Positions 24,205 through 32,439 of a stretch of 43,509 nucleotides of DNA are shown here, piece by piece. The DNA is from a virus. The notes below the pieces were generated by a model, which made no database searches, was not told the DNA's origin, and saw only the letters and a program-made list of their open reading frames with translations. The position numbers and the translations under genes are program-made. The first letter of the stretch is position 1; each line of letters begins with the position of its first letter. Location: positions 1 to 43,509 of the IMG/VR virus record IMGVR_UViG_3300020204_004859. The stretch is one strand, 5' to 3'.

Positions 24205-24998
24205 ATTGGGAAGAAGTATTAAATGAATATCAAAAAAAATTGGATTTTTTCAAAGATCCATATTTTATTTTTGAAGAAAACAGCCACTCCTATTCTTACC
24301 GAGGGATAACATACGATTCAGTAACAACTTTTCTAAGGAGATTCAAAATTCCCTTCGATCGTGATTATTGGATCAAAAGAAAAGCTTCAGAAGCAGGTGT
24401 TGATCCTTCTGTAATAGAAAATGATTGGACACAAAAAGCAGTTACTGCAGCTTCACTTGGAACCCGTGTTCACAAATGGATCGAAGATTTTTGGTCTGGC
24501 GATAATCCAGAAATGCCTGAGAAAGAAGAGGATATCCGGAGAGTTCAGTCTTTTCTGAATTTATACGAATCAAGATTGAAAAAATTGAAGCCTTTGAAAT
24601 CAGAGCTAAAAATTTTTTCTAAAAAATGGAAATTGGCTGGAACTATCGACCAACCTTTTTTAATGTGGGACGAGAAACAAAACAAGCTTTTGTTTCTTAT
24701 CGGTGACTGGAAAACCAACAAAGAGTTCAAGGATGACCACCACCCTAAAGGAAGATACAAAAAACTTCTTCATCCATTTGTTGATTTATACGAAAATTCA
24801 CACAACGAGTATTCGATTCAAATTAGCTTGTACCGTTTGATTTTAGAGGAAGAACTGGGGATAGAAACTCATGGAGGTTTTTTAGTTCACATTGGACCGG
24901 AATCCGATGCCAAAATTTACCCAGTAAAAGATCTGAGGGAAAGGCTAAAAATTTATTTACAACAAAATCGGGAAGATTTCGATGTTTTTAAGGTCTAA
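24198..24998 (+). CDS. PD-(D/E)XK (RecB/Cas4-type) nuclease
   Basis: I choose the GTG at 24198, overlapping the previous stop; an ATG at 24159 would overlap by 46 bases. The 266-residue protein has all motifs of the RecB nuclease clade: H92 in GTRVHKWIE, D151 in LAGTIDQ, D170 and K172 in GDWKTNK, and the Q-x3-Y motif in YSIQISLYR. These residues bind two metals and cut DNA. Phage relatives act as exonucleases in recombination or host DNA breakdown; which applies here is unknown. All catalytic residues are present, so activity is expected. It is in an operon with the sigma factor. Confidence 0.85.
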   Translation: MVNWEEVLNEYQKKLDFFKDPYFIFEENSHSYSYRGITYDSVTTFLRRFKIPFDRDYWIKRKASEAGVDPSVIENDWTQKAVTAASLGTRVHKWIEDFWSGDNPEMPEKEEDIRRVQSFLNLYESRLKKLKPLKSELKIFSKKWKLAGTIDQPFLMWDEKQNKLLFLIGDWKTNKEFKDDHHPKGRYKKLLHPFVDLYENSHNEYSIQISLYRLILEEELGIETHGGFLVHIGPESDAKIYPVKDLRERLKIYLQQNREDFDVFKV

Positions 24999-25048
24999 TT
25001 GTTGAAACAAATTTAGAATCTCATGTAAGATCAATAAAAAATTTTATC

Positions 25049-25573
25049 ATGGGAAAAAAGATTTCAACAAAAAATTCGGAAGTTGTCACTCAGGTTCTTC
25101 CAGTTAATTCAAACGATTTTGAAGGATTAGATGTTCCATTCCAATTGGATCAAAAAAGAATACAAGAATGTGAAAAAAGATTACAGGAAGCAAAAGAAAA
25201 ATTTTCCAGTAAATTGTATGCAATCAAATTCGAAAAATCGGAACACATTCAGATTTTCTATAATTACATGTTGGAAGAAGCCGAATGGAAAGAAAGAGAA
25301 GCGGTTGGAATTATCGAAATTAATAAATTGATTACAAAATTTAAGAAGGAAAAGATAAAAGAAAATACCTTATTCATTGAGGCAACCCCTTTGGATGCTA
25401 TTTATTATTTCCTATCTAAAAAAACAGGAAAAGGTTTGAAAGATGCCGAAAATTTTGTTTCTGTTCTTAGACCCTTCGGAATTGGATTAGAAATTTCTAA
25501 ACAGGATGCACAAATTATTGCTAACTTAGAAAAAGAATTAGCCGCTGCACAGCAAGGTATAGATATAGTCTAG
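25049..25573 (+). CDS. Hypothetical protein, 174 aa, coiled coil
   Basis: The Lys/Glu-rich protein has a helical coiled-coil region at about residues 30-105, then a compact segment (IEATPLDAIYYFLSKKTGKG near 112-131) and a C-terminal helix. No signal peptide or membrane segment is present. No family is recognised. It follows the nuclease gene after 50 bases with no GATATATA element. The segment near residue 112 resembles no catalytic motif I know. Confidence 0.6.
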   Translation: MGKKISTKNSEVVTQVLPVNSNDFEGLDVPFQLDQKRIQECEKRLQEAKEKFSSKLYAIKFEKSEHIQIFYNYMLEEAEWKEREAVGIIEINKLITKFKKEKIKENTLFIEATPLDAIYYFLSKKTGKGLKDAENFVSVLRPFGIGLEISKQDAQIIANLEKELAAAQQGIDIV

Positions 25574-25622
25574 AAAAATCTAGGATTGTGATTTCATCCA
25601 GTAAAAGATTTTAGTTTTTAAA

Positions 25623-25631
25623 GATATATAC
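25623..25631 (+). promoter_or_regulatory. GATATATAC, candidate late promoter
   Basis: The motif ends 19 bases before the ATG at 25651 in a 77-base gap. It is identical over nine bases to the elements at 9328 and 14575. Confidence 0.6.
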
Positions 25632-25650
25632 TTGAAGAAAAATTGAAATT

Positions 25651-25998
25651 ATGGAAAGGATAAAAGTTTTTTTCTCTAAACACGGGTTTTTGGTTTTTGT
25701 GATGATGTTTTTTCTCATGTTCATTCATAATTGTTCAAAGAACAGTGAAATAAGAAAATTAAACAAAGAAAAAACGAATTGTACCGGCCAGCGGGACAGT
25801 TTAAGTAATTTGGTCATTTCTCGGGAAAATCTTGAAAAAATTAAGATTGAATCAAAATTAGAATTATATAATTATCTAAATGATGAAATTTCTAAAAAGG
25901 ATAGAAGTCAGCAAATGATGCAATTTCAAAAAGAACATATATTGCCGGGAAAAAAGGATTTGGAAACCAAAATAAAATTGTTGAAACATGAACAGTAA
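25651..25998 (+). CDS. Small membrane-anchored coiled-coil protein, 115 aa
   Basis: One hydrophobic segment (residues ~10-27, FLVFVMMFFLMFI) follows a positively charged start, then a Lys/Glu-rich helical domain with heptad spacing. This predicts an inner-membrane protein with the coiled coil outside the cytoplasm, the layout of i-spanins, although no endolysin or o-spanin neighbour is visible. A Cys at residue 28 follows the hydrophobic stretch but no lipobox is present. It overlaps the next membrane gene by 11 bases. A lysis or membrane-assembly role is only a suggestion. Confidence 0.6.
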   Translation: MERIKVFFSKHGFLVFVMMFFLMFIHNCSKNSEIRKLNKEKTNCTGQRDSLSNLVISRENLEKIKIESKLELYNYLNDEISKKDRSQQMMQFQKEHILPGKKDLETKIKLLKHEQ

Positions 25999-26788
25999 AA
26001 AGTTGCATTGGTTTATTATTTCAACCTTTGTTTCTCTTTATGTTGTGGTTAGTGTGATCTCAACCATCCACGTAATTGAGTTTTTTAAGTTGTCTAATCC
26101 AGAATGGTTGGCAATTTTTTTGGCTATCGCCTTTGAGATAGGAGCAGCAGCTTCTTTGGCTTCAATTATAACTTTGGAAAAGATGAACAAAAATTTGATT
26201 TGGCTCTTATTTTTTGTTTTGACTTTCATGCAATCAATGGGAAACACCTATTATGCATTTGTTAATTTGGAAAATTTCGAATCATGGAGTCAACTTTTTG
26301 GATTAGAAGGGGAAGAGTTAATTTTTCAAAAAAGAGTTCTAAGTCTAATTTCTGGAGCTATTTTACCCTTGGTCGCTCTCGGATTTATAAAATCCCTTGT
26401 TGATTATCTTAAACCGACCGAAAAAATTGAAGAAGATCAAAAATTCGAACAACCTGAGACCAAAACTTTTCAGAATATTTCATTTACTCACGATTACTCT
26501 AATCAAGATGAAGTGATTATTGATGGTGGAGGAATTCTTGTTAAATCTGTTGATGATAAAGTAAATCCGGAAAATGAACACTTTAACCCTGATGAAATAC
26601 AAAATCTATCCTCTGAAGAAAATTCTAACCAAGAAATTTTGGAATTAGAAAAATCCGAAACAGAACAAGAAAAAAATTTAGAAAGCAATATTGATTTTTC
26701 AAACCAGCAAATTCTTTATACAAATTCCAATAGACCAAAAATAAGTGATCCTCCAAAGAAACCTTGGGTCGATCCGACCACATTATAA
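25988..26788 (+). CDS. Membrane protein with about four transmembrane helices and a charged tail
   Basis: The 266-residue protein has hydrophobic segments near residues 7-30, 38-60, 70-90 and 115-140, then a long acidic cytoplasmic-type tail (Glu/Asn/Ser-rich, residues ~150-266) ending in a Pro-rich motif DPPKKPWVDP. No transporter or holin family is recognised. It overlaps the upstream single-helix protein and both share the GATATATAC element at 25623, so they are late genes and may work together in the host membrane. Confidence 0.65.
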   Translation: MNSKKLHWFIISTFVSLYVVVSVISTIHVIEFFKLSNPEWLAIFLAIAFEIGAAASLASIITLEKMNKNLIWLLFFVLTFMQSMGNTYYAFVNLENFESWSQLFGLEGEELIFQKRVLSLISGAILPLVALGFIKSLVDYLKPTEKIEEDQKFEQPETKTFQNISFTHDYSNQDEVIIDGGGILVKSVDDKVNPENEHFNPDEIQNLSSEENSNQEILELEKSETEQEKNLESNIDFSNQQILYTNSNRPKISDPPKKPWVDPTTL

Positions 26789-26790
26789 AA

Positions 26791-27468
26791 ATGTCCAATG
26801 GGAATAATTCAATAACCGGCGGGGATCTTGATATTTATGGAGGAAGTTCTCCTGCGATAACGGGTGGAACATATTTTGGTGAAGGGTCTTCACAGATAGG
26901 ATTGGACCCAGGACCATCGGCTAATTTCGATACTAGGTACACTTTGATTGCTTTAAATCCTGGTGGTTTAGAAAGAGTTAATTTGACTTTTTCGAATTTC
27001 AATGACCCTAAAAAAATCAGGTTCTATAATACATCTATGAATGTTGCGTGGCAAGACGTTACAGAACAAAAGTTGGATCTGGTTGATTTTTTCTATCCGG
27101 TGAGAGATTTCTCTGGGTATCAACAGCAGACTTTTGTTATAGCTCCTTATACATCGGTTAATCTAGATCAGGGTGACTTTGACACAACCTTGGGTGAAAT
27201 TGGTTTATTTATGGCAAGAGCACAATTTTATGCAGATGCTACACCAGATCAAAGAATGCTTTACTGGGAATACAAAGGTTCAAGATTCATTATGGCTGAT
27301 TTTATGATGTTGACCGGGCAGGTAAAAAATGGTAGAATTTGGAAGGGGTGGCAAACAAGCAATGATGTTAGTTCAGAGATAGGATACACCGGAGCTGCAA
27401 CCGGGGGGTTTGTATTTTCAAATCCAACCGAGTATAATGTAAAATTAACGGTTCTAACCGCAAGTTAA
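26791..27468 (+). CDS. Putative virion protein, paralogue of the next gene
   Basis: The ATG at 26791 gives 225 residues; an in-frame TTG at 26764 would overlap the membrane gene. The N-terminus is Gly-rich (GGDLDIYGGSSPAITGG); the rest is predicted beta. The last 75 residues follow the pattern W.YkG......LM.L.G...GW..........G..F.NP..y.VKL.VL.A, shared with the 27470 gene. No enzyme motif is seen. Late-type context and beta-rich composition suggest a structural or decoration protein. Its stop is one base before the next start. Confidence 0.6.
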   Translation: MSNGNNSITGGDLDIYGGSSPAITGGTYFGEGSSQIGLDPGPSANFDTRYTLIALNPGGLERVNLTFSNFNDPKKIRFYNTSMNVAWQDVTEQKLDLVDFFYPVRDFSGYQQQTFVIAPYTSVNLDQGDFDTTLGEIGLFMARAQFYADATPDQRMLYWEYKGSRFIMADFMMLTGQVKNGRIWKGWQTSNDVSSEIGYTGAATGGFVFSNPTEYNVKLTVLTAS

Positions 27469-27469
27469 A

Positions 27470-28012
27470 ATGGCTACCAGACCTATACTCTGCCCTCCAA
27501 TTCCTCCCAATGGTTGGATTTTCTTCAAAAACCAATTCGTGTTGGAGGAAGATTTCAACTATACAACTTTTTTTAATTTCAAAGATTTATTCTTTGATGT
27601 TGAGGATTACTCAAGATTGATGATCACACTCAAAAGAACTAAATCAATAAAACTAAGTCAAACCGATATTGGAACTGAAGGATTTGTGAGATGGATAGCA
27701 GTCAAAGTTCAATATCCAGCTCCTAAAAATCCAATATTATTCGCTTCACAAACTCCAATTATTCCCGGCGTTCCAACCCCTACTAACGGTACACCTCAAA
27801 TTCAAAAATACATTCATTGGAGCTATCAAGGAAAAAATTACAACCTAGGAGAACTTATGGTGTTGAGCGGAAACCCCCTCGGATCTACCGATTCCGATGT
27901 AACTGGATGGAATTTGAGCGAATATGATTTACTTTATTCTGGTGGGGGAATCACTTTTACTAATCCCCACCCCGACTTTGATGTTAAGCTACAAGTTCTT
28001 GTTGCTAAATAA
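27470..28012 (+). CDS. Putative virion protein, paralogue of the preceding gene
   Basis: The 180-residue protein starts with PPIPPNGWIFFKNQF and is beta-rich. Its last 75 residues (IHWSYQGKNYNLGELMVLSG ... FTNPHPDFDVKLQVLVAK) align by eye with the end of the preceding protein, so the C-terminal domain was duplicated while the N-terminal halves differ. This is common where one domain binds a shared partner and the other varies. Function is unknown; a virion role is inferred from company and fold type. Confidence 0.6.
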   Translation: MATRPILCPPIPPNGWIFFKNQFVLEEDFNYTTFFNFKDLFFDVEDYSRLMITLKRTKSIKLSQTDIGTEGFVRWIAVKVQYPAPKNPILFASQTPIIPGVPTPTNGTPQIQKYIHWSYQGKNYNLGELMVLSGNPLGSTDSDVTGWNLSEYDLLYSGGGITFTNPHPDFDVKLQVLVAK

Positions 28013-28040
28013 AAAAATTCGGAAAACGAAATTTCTGAAT

Positions 28041-28049
28041 GATATATAG
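28041..28049 (+). promoter_or_regulatory. GATATATAG, candidate late promoter
   Basis: The motif ends 23 bases before the ATG at 28073 in a 60-base gap, matching the spacing at the sheath and 25651 genes. Confidence 0.6.
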
Positions 28050-28072
28050 AACGTAAAAAAATTCAAAACAAA

Positions 28073-30739
28073 ATGGATTTACTGAATAAACTCAAAACAC
28101 TAAGAAATACAACAACCTCTCCTGAGGTAAAAGCTATCTGCGAATCAAACATTCAAAAGATAGAAAGGGGGGATTCTAATATCAACACCGATCTGATTAT
28201 GGAATCTATTCAAAATATTGAAACTGTGAATACACCAGCACAAGATCCCTTTCAGTTGATAAGAGAACAAGAATTGGCTAGATCGAGAAACTCAGCTAGT
28301 AGAATCATGGAATCTTGGGGTGGTGTTGGAAACGGATTATCCAAAAACTCAGGAAGCTATGTTGAAAGCGAAAAGTCGCAAACGTCTAAAGTAGACTATT
28401 CTAGTTTGAACGAAAATTTAGCCGCTCTTTCTTCACACGACAAAGGGGTAGAAGCTTTCATGAAATCCGAAGAAGTACACAATCTAGGTGTTTTAGAAGG
28501 TATTAATATTATTCGTAATTCTGGCATTTTCGAGCATCCTTCTATCAAAATTATTTGCGAAAAATATTATCATTTGCTCAAAACCAAAAACATGCCAGAA
28601 TTTCTTGTTGCAGAAGGATTTCTACAAGAAATGAAGAATTTCGATTGGGATGAAAGAGTTCAGGAAATTACCGAATCTATAGAAGACCTTTTAAATGATC
28701 TTAGACCCGAAATTGAAGTTTCAAAAGCATTGTATGCAATTTCTAGCAATGCCGGATCCGACTTTTACTCGCCAGTAACTGAATCCTTGAACAATTGGTT
28801 GGTTTCCGAAAATAAATCAATTTCTCTTTTGTCGAAGGAAATTTCAAGATGGCAATTTAATCCAATCGTGAGAAATTTATTGAATAATCTTTCTCTGATG
28901 GAGAGCGATTCGTCCAAATTAAATATTCCAATTCATTCTGGTAATTCTTCGGTGAGAAGAGTTTTCTCACCTGTTCTCGTTGAAGGAGGTAAAACAATAT
29001 TTACTATAGGGTCAAATGTTTTCGAAGGATCTAATCAAGGATTGAAGAGGTTGAATCGTGGCCAAGTTGCTGTTTTGCCTAAAAATTATCTTTCTATTTT
29101 GGAATCTTTTTATGCTCCTTATGTGAAAGCTGATGAGCATGGTTTAAATGTTTTTGTAGGTAAAAATAAATTCTCATTGGTCGAAGAAGGGGAAGGCGTA
29201 TCGGTTCTTTTCAATGGAAAATCGATGAGATTTCAAGATAAAATCAATCTTTCAAAAGCAATCGGATTAGAAATTTCTGGATCACTGGGAATGAATGAAA
29301 ATAAAATTGTTTATGACATTCTGAATTTGTATGAAAACTTCTTTTCTATCGTAGAACTTGATTTTGCAAAGAGAATCGAATCTAAAGTTTACGAAGGTGC
29401 TTCTGTTAATTTGATCAAGTGGGAAAACAAAATTTTCCTAAATCGAATCAACGAGTCAATGTCAGATAATTCCGTATTCGAAGTTAACGGAACACAGGCA
29501 ACTAATATGGTTAAGGAATTCCTAAAGTATGACATTTCAGAAGGTTTAACAGAATTCTTAGAGGGAGAATCTAGAATCAAATCTATTATGATTAATGATA
29601 GAAAAAAACTGATGGAAAATATCACAGTTTTAGAAGGACAGCTTCGAAAAGTTGAATCTCAAATGGGTTTAAATCCTTTGTTTGCTAATTCGGACGAACT
29701 TCAAAGAGCACAAAATTTGTTAGAAAAAGAACTTTCTTCGTTGCGCAAAAAATGGTCTGCTGTTAACAGCGAACTGGATAAAATTGAAAACCAAGCTCTT
29801 GCTTTCGAGGAAGTTTTCGAGGATGATAAATTCAATGTGGGAGAATATGTTAAAGTTTTAGAGAACGGTAATACGGGAAAAATTATTTCTATTGACAGCA
29901 CCTCTGGGTCCTACACTGTTTTGATGGATAACGGCAGAACCGGGGATTTTAAAATCGATGAGATTGAAAATTTAGATGATGCTTTATCCAGAGCAGGGGA
30001 TGAGAACGAAGCAGATTCAGAATCACAAGAGGAATTAAAAGAAGCTTCGCAGCAAATGGCAATTGCCCCTGGAAAATCTTCGAAAGAAAAGAAAGATTCA
30101 ACACCAGCAAACACGATGAGAAAAAATACCGAAACTGCTCCCAAGGGAAAGGATAACGATAAGTCTGGTCAAAAAGATTTCGAAAATTTGAAGGATGCTA
30201 ATTTAGAAGAAGCTCCAGAAGGAAATGAAAAACACACCAAATATAAGGCAAATAAAGGTGCAGGTTATAATTTGTCCGAAGATACAACATTTAGCAAATC
30301 TGATGTTAAACTCATGAGATTGGCAGAAACCCCCGGATCCGAAGAAGGAGATGCAGATTATGATGTAAAAGGAATTAGATACAAAGCAAAAAATCCACAA
30401 GTCATGAAGACAGATCCGAATTTTGCTTCTGCCCCCGGAAATGAAAAGGGAAAACAACCCCATTACAAAGTAGACGATGAAATGGGTTACAATGTTGATG
30501 AAAAAACTGGACTAGGAAAAATAAATCAAAATTTTGCTGTTGCCCCGGGTAAGGCTGAGGGAGATGCCGGGTATGGAGTAAAAACCATCAAAGGTAAATC
30601 ACACAGTCCGCAGGTACAAAAAACAGATCCTAATTTTTCGGTTGCACCCTCTAAAGGAGCAGACGGTAAACTTGATTATAAGTCAAACAGTGAAATGGGT
30701 TACAATATCGACGAAAGCGAAGAGTCAAAAAAAAACTAA
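28073..30739 (+). CDS. Large late protein with C-terminal APG repeats; probable -1 frameshift at its end
   Basis: The 888-residue zero-frame product is not recognised as a whole. The N-terminal ~290 residues are helical. A beta-rich middle follows, then a coiled coil near 510-580 and an SH3/KOW-like segment (VGEYVKVLENGNTGKIISID, residues ~591-640). From about residue 660 the protein is hydrophilic and repetitive: units of the form NFAxAPGxxxG...Y recur, with TDPNFASAPG, NQNFAVAPG and TDPNFSVAPS as clear copies, plus GYNxxE endings. The frame ends TCA AAA AAA AAC TAA; in the -1 frame the same FAPxG-type units continue for 56 codons to 30906. A gene this size under a late-type element next to head genes suggests an internal head or structural protein. 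Confidence 0.7.
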   Translation: MDLLNKLKTLRNTTTSPEVKAICESNIQKIERGDSNINTDLIMESIQNIETVNTPAQDPFQLIREQELARSRNSASRIMESWGGVGNGLSKNSGSYVESEKSQTSKVDYSSLNENLAALSSHDKGVEAFMKSEEVHNLGVLEGINIIRNSGIFEHPSIKIICEKYYHLLKTKNMPEFLVAEGFLQEMKNFDWDERVQEITESIEDLLNDLRPEIEVSKALYAISSNAGSDFYSPVTESLNNWLVSENKSISLLSKEISRWQFNPIVRNLLNNLSLMESDSSKLNIPIHSGNSSVRRVFSPVLVEGGKTIFTIGSNVFEGSNQGLKRLNRGQVAVLPKNYLSILESFYAPYVKADEHGLNVFVGKNKFSLVEEGEGVSVLFNGKSMRFQDKINLSKAIGLEISGSLGMNENKIVYDILNLYENFFSIVELDFAKRIESKVYEGASVNLIKWENKIFLNRINESMSDNSVFEVNGTQATNMVKEFLKYDISEGLTEFLEGESRIKSIMINDRKKLMENITVLEGQLRKVESQMGLNPLFANSDELQRAQNLLEKELSSLRKKWSAVNSELDKIENQALAFEEVFEDDKFNVGEYVKVLENGNTGKIISIDSTSGSYTVLMDNGRTGDFKIDEIENLDDALSRAGDENEADSESQEELKEASQQMAIAPGKSSKEKKDSTPANTMRKNTETAPKGKDNDKSGQKDFENLKDANLEEAPEGNEKHTKYKANKGAGYNLSEDTTFSKSDVKLMRLAETPGSEEGDADYDVKGIRYKAKNPQVMKTDPNFASAPGNEKGKQPHYKVDDEMGYNVDEKTGLGKINQNFAVAPGKAEGDAGYGVKTIKGKSHSPQVQKTDPNFSVAPSKGADGKLDYKSNSEMGYNIDESEESKKN
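30730..30736 (+). promoter_or_regulatory. Candidate -1 frameshift heptamer A AAA AAC before TAA
   Basis: In the zero frame the codons are AAA AAC TAA, so the heptamer A AAA AAC is in the correct X XXY YYZ phase and sits directly before the stop. Both tRNAs can re-pair on AAA AAA after slipping back one base. It lies in a run of nine As, so a sequencing indel must also be considered. Confidence 0.6.
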
Positions 30740-30906
30740 AAAAAATCCTTAGCAGGGTTTGGGCTTTTGCACCATCTGATCCGGATCAGGATAAAAAACC
30801 AAAACCTTTTGTAGATGACTACAAAAAAGGAATGAGTTTTGCTCCGACTGGAAAATCTGAAGACAACAAACTTTCTGATGATTCACCAGAGGAAAATAAG
30901 TTTTAA
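30736..30906 (+). CDS. -1 frame extension of the APG-repeat protein
   Basis: After slippage the frame reads CTA AAA AAA ATC and continues with VWAFAPSDPDQD and KKGMSFAPTGKSEDNKLSDD, ending ENKF before TAA at 30904. The AFAPS and SFAPTG units match the repeats in the zero frame upstream, which is strong evidence that these 56 codons belong to the same protein. There is no good start codon of its own near the beginning; an internal ATG gives only about 25 residues. Confidence 0.6.
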   Translation, partial: LKKILSRVWAFAPSDPDQDKKPKPFVDDYKKGMSFAPTGKSEDNKLSDDSPEENKF

Positions 30907-30964
30907 ATGAAACTAACCCCGAGGTTAAAACTAAGATTCTAAGTTAGCAATTTTTTAACATTTA

Positions 30965-31324
30965 ATGACGAAAGTTTACGTTACCAACTCCAGTTTAATG
31001 GATGCTATTTTAGAATCTAAAAAAAATGGACAGCTGACTGTAGAGGCCATTGAAATGTTCAATTTAATGATTGCTGGAATTTCCAAGAAAATGGCTTACA
31101 AAGATCCAGACGACAAAGCTGATTGTATGGCTTTTGCCATGGAGGATCTTTGTAAATATTGGAACAGATTCGACCCTACTAAATCAAATAATCCATTTGC
31201 ATATTATACACAAATAGCTAAAAACGGATTTGCAAAGGGCTGGAAAAAAATACATCCCCCAAAATCACCCAAAACCATTCCATTTTCTTATATTACAGGA
31301 GAAGACAATTCCTATAATATTTAA
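30965..31324 (+). CDS. Late-transcription sigma factor, gp55-like
   Basis: The 119-residue protein has the core of T4 gp55: an N-terminal YVTNSSLMDAI (T4 has YVNNKELLQAI), a helix MIAGISKKM, then RFDPTKSNNPFAYYTQIAKN near residues 67-86 (T4 [20 protein letters not shown]). This is the minimal sigma region 2, which reads the late -10 element. It lacks region 4, and T4 gp55 needs gp33 and the clamp for activation. The length is shorter than T4 gp55 (185) because the acidic C-terminal part is absent. It ends immediately before the gp4-like gene (TAA ATG). It most likely recognises the GATATATA elements in this window. Confidence 0.85.
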   Translation: MTKVYVTNSSLMDAILESKKNGQLTVEAIEMFNLMIAGISKKMAYKDPDDKADCMAFAMEDLCKYWNRFDPTKSNNPFAYYTQIAKNGFAKGWKKIHPPKSPKTIPFSYITGEDNSYNI

Positions 31325-31810
31325 ATGACTGACATCAAGAAAATAAAACCCAACGGTGACTACAAATCTGGTTTGTATGTACCCGTTAATCCAGAAAAAT
31401 ATGTTGGGGATATTCACAACATTATTTGTAGATCAAGCTGGGAATTCAGATTTTGCAAATATTGTGACAACAACGAAAAAATTTTAAAATGGAGTTCTGA
31501 ACCAGCGGCAATTCCTTATTACAATCCACTAGATAAAAAAGATCACAATTACAACGTTGATTTTTACTTGAAAGTTCTTCAAGATGATGGAAATGAGCAG
31601 GAATGGTTGGTCGAGGTGAAGCCAGAAAAACAACACCAAAAGCCAATATACGAAGGAACATACACAGTAGAAAAATTAAAATCTTACAATCACAAAATGC
31701 AAATTTGGATTACAAATCAAGCAAAATTCAAAGCTGCAAAACACTGGGCAGAAAGCAGGGGTATGAAATTCGGAGTTGTCAACGAGAAATTCCTATTTCA
31801 AAGCAAATGA
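31325..31810 (+). CDS. Head completion protein, gp4-like nuclease fold
   Basis: The 161-residue protein matches T4 gp4 (gp50/gp4) in YVPVNPEKYVGDI, the motif CRSSWEFRFCKYCDNN, SEPAAIPYYNPLDKKDHNY, then VDFYLKV and WLVEVKPEKQ. The last two give the D...ExK pattern of a TnsA-type nuclease. In T4 the protein is needed to finish filled heads before tail joining. All landmarks are present at full length. It directly follows the late sigma gene and overlaps the next gene by ATGA. Confidence 0.88.
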   Translation: MTDIKKIKPNGDYKSGLYVPVNPEKYVGDIHNIICRSSWEFRFCKYCDNNEKILKWSSEPAAIPYYNPLDKKDHNYNVDFYLKVLQDDGNEQEWLVEVKPEKQHQKPIYEGTYTVEKLKSYNHKMQIWITNQAKFKAAKHWAESRGMKFGVVNEKFLFQSK

Positions 31811-32409
31811 TAGACTTTCCTGAACAGGCTAAAAAATTGAGAAGTCAATTTTCCTCTTTATCTGAACTTAATTCCTCCGTAAACCAAGAATTCTCGGAGA
31901 AGTATGGTCCCGACTCGAAAAATACCGGTGAAAAATTCACAGCCTTCAAAAGTGGAAAAATTTATTTTGGATTGCATACCACAAAATCAAAAACAGGAGA
32001 AAAAAATTCTTTTGTGAATAGATACCCTTGTTTTCTTTTTTTATCTGAAGAAAGAATTGGAAATAGGATAATTTGTAAAGTTATGGATTTAACAATTATC
32101 CCACCCGATAATCTCGCAGAAATTTTAACACGTTTGACCACAACTTTTTCGGAAATACTTGAAGAAAATGTGAGAAACATTTCCGAATCTCAGATGCCAT
32201 TGAATCTAAAAGGGGAAAATTTACAAAAAATATTTAAAGGAACTGGATATGAATTCGCAATTTTTGGATTCGAAAAGGAAAATTTGCGAGGAATGAAAAT
32301 AGTAGATTATTCAGATTGGGTAAAAATTCCATATTTTAGCCAAGCAACTTTAGAGGGTCTCTCTTTGGATCAGATATATAAAGAATATAAATCGAAAATA
32401 AAAATTTGA
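31807..32409 (+). CDS. Hypothetical protein between head-completion and portal genes
   Basis: I choose the ATG at 31807 (200 residues), coupled to the gp4-like stop by ATGA; an upstream in-frame start at 31603 would overlap the gp4 gene by over 200 bases. The protein has a charged helical N-terminus, then beta-rich sequence with RYPCFLFLSEERIGNR and MDLTIIPPDNLAEIL, and a helical end. In T4 this place is held by baseplate wedge gp53 (196 residues), but I see no clear sequence match. A virion assembly role is inferred from position. Its 3' end contains a GATATATAA element at 32373. Confidence 0.6.
   Translation: MIDFPEQAKKLRSQFSSLSELNSSVNQEFSEKYGPDSKNTGEKFTAFKSGKIYFGLHTTKSKTGEKNSFVNRYPCFLFLSEERIGNRIICKVMDLTIIPPDNLAEILTRLTTTFSEILEENVRNISESQMPLNLKGENLQKIFKGTGYEFAIFGFEKENLRGMKIVDYSDWVKIPYFSQATLEGLSLDQIYKEYKSKIKI
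32373..32381 (+). promoter_or_regulatory. GATATATAA inside the end of the upstream gene, possible portal promoter
   Basis: It lies 58 bases before the first portal ATG at 32440, farther than the other elements, and inside coding sequence. A weaker TCTATAAAA at 32415-32423 is closer. Either could drive the portal pair. Confidence 0.35.
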
Positions 32410-32439
32410 TTTTGTCTATAAAACCAAATTTCTGACTTC

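Noticed and set aside
30914-30956. Short inverted repeat TAACC/GGTTA and T-run before the late sigma gene
   Set aside because: The stem is only five pairs and is not next to the T-run; too weak for a terminator call.
31603-31806. Longer N-terminus for the gene before the portals
   Set aside because: The extension reads through the gp4-like nuclease core in another frame; the ATG at 31807 makes the usual ATGA overlap.
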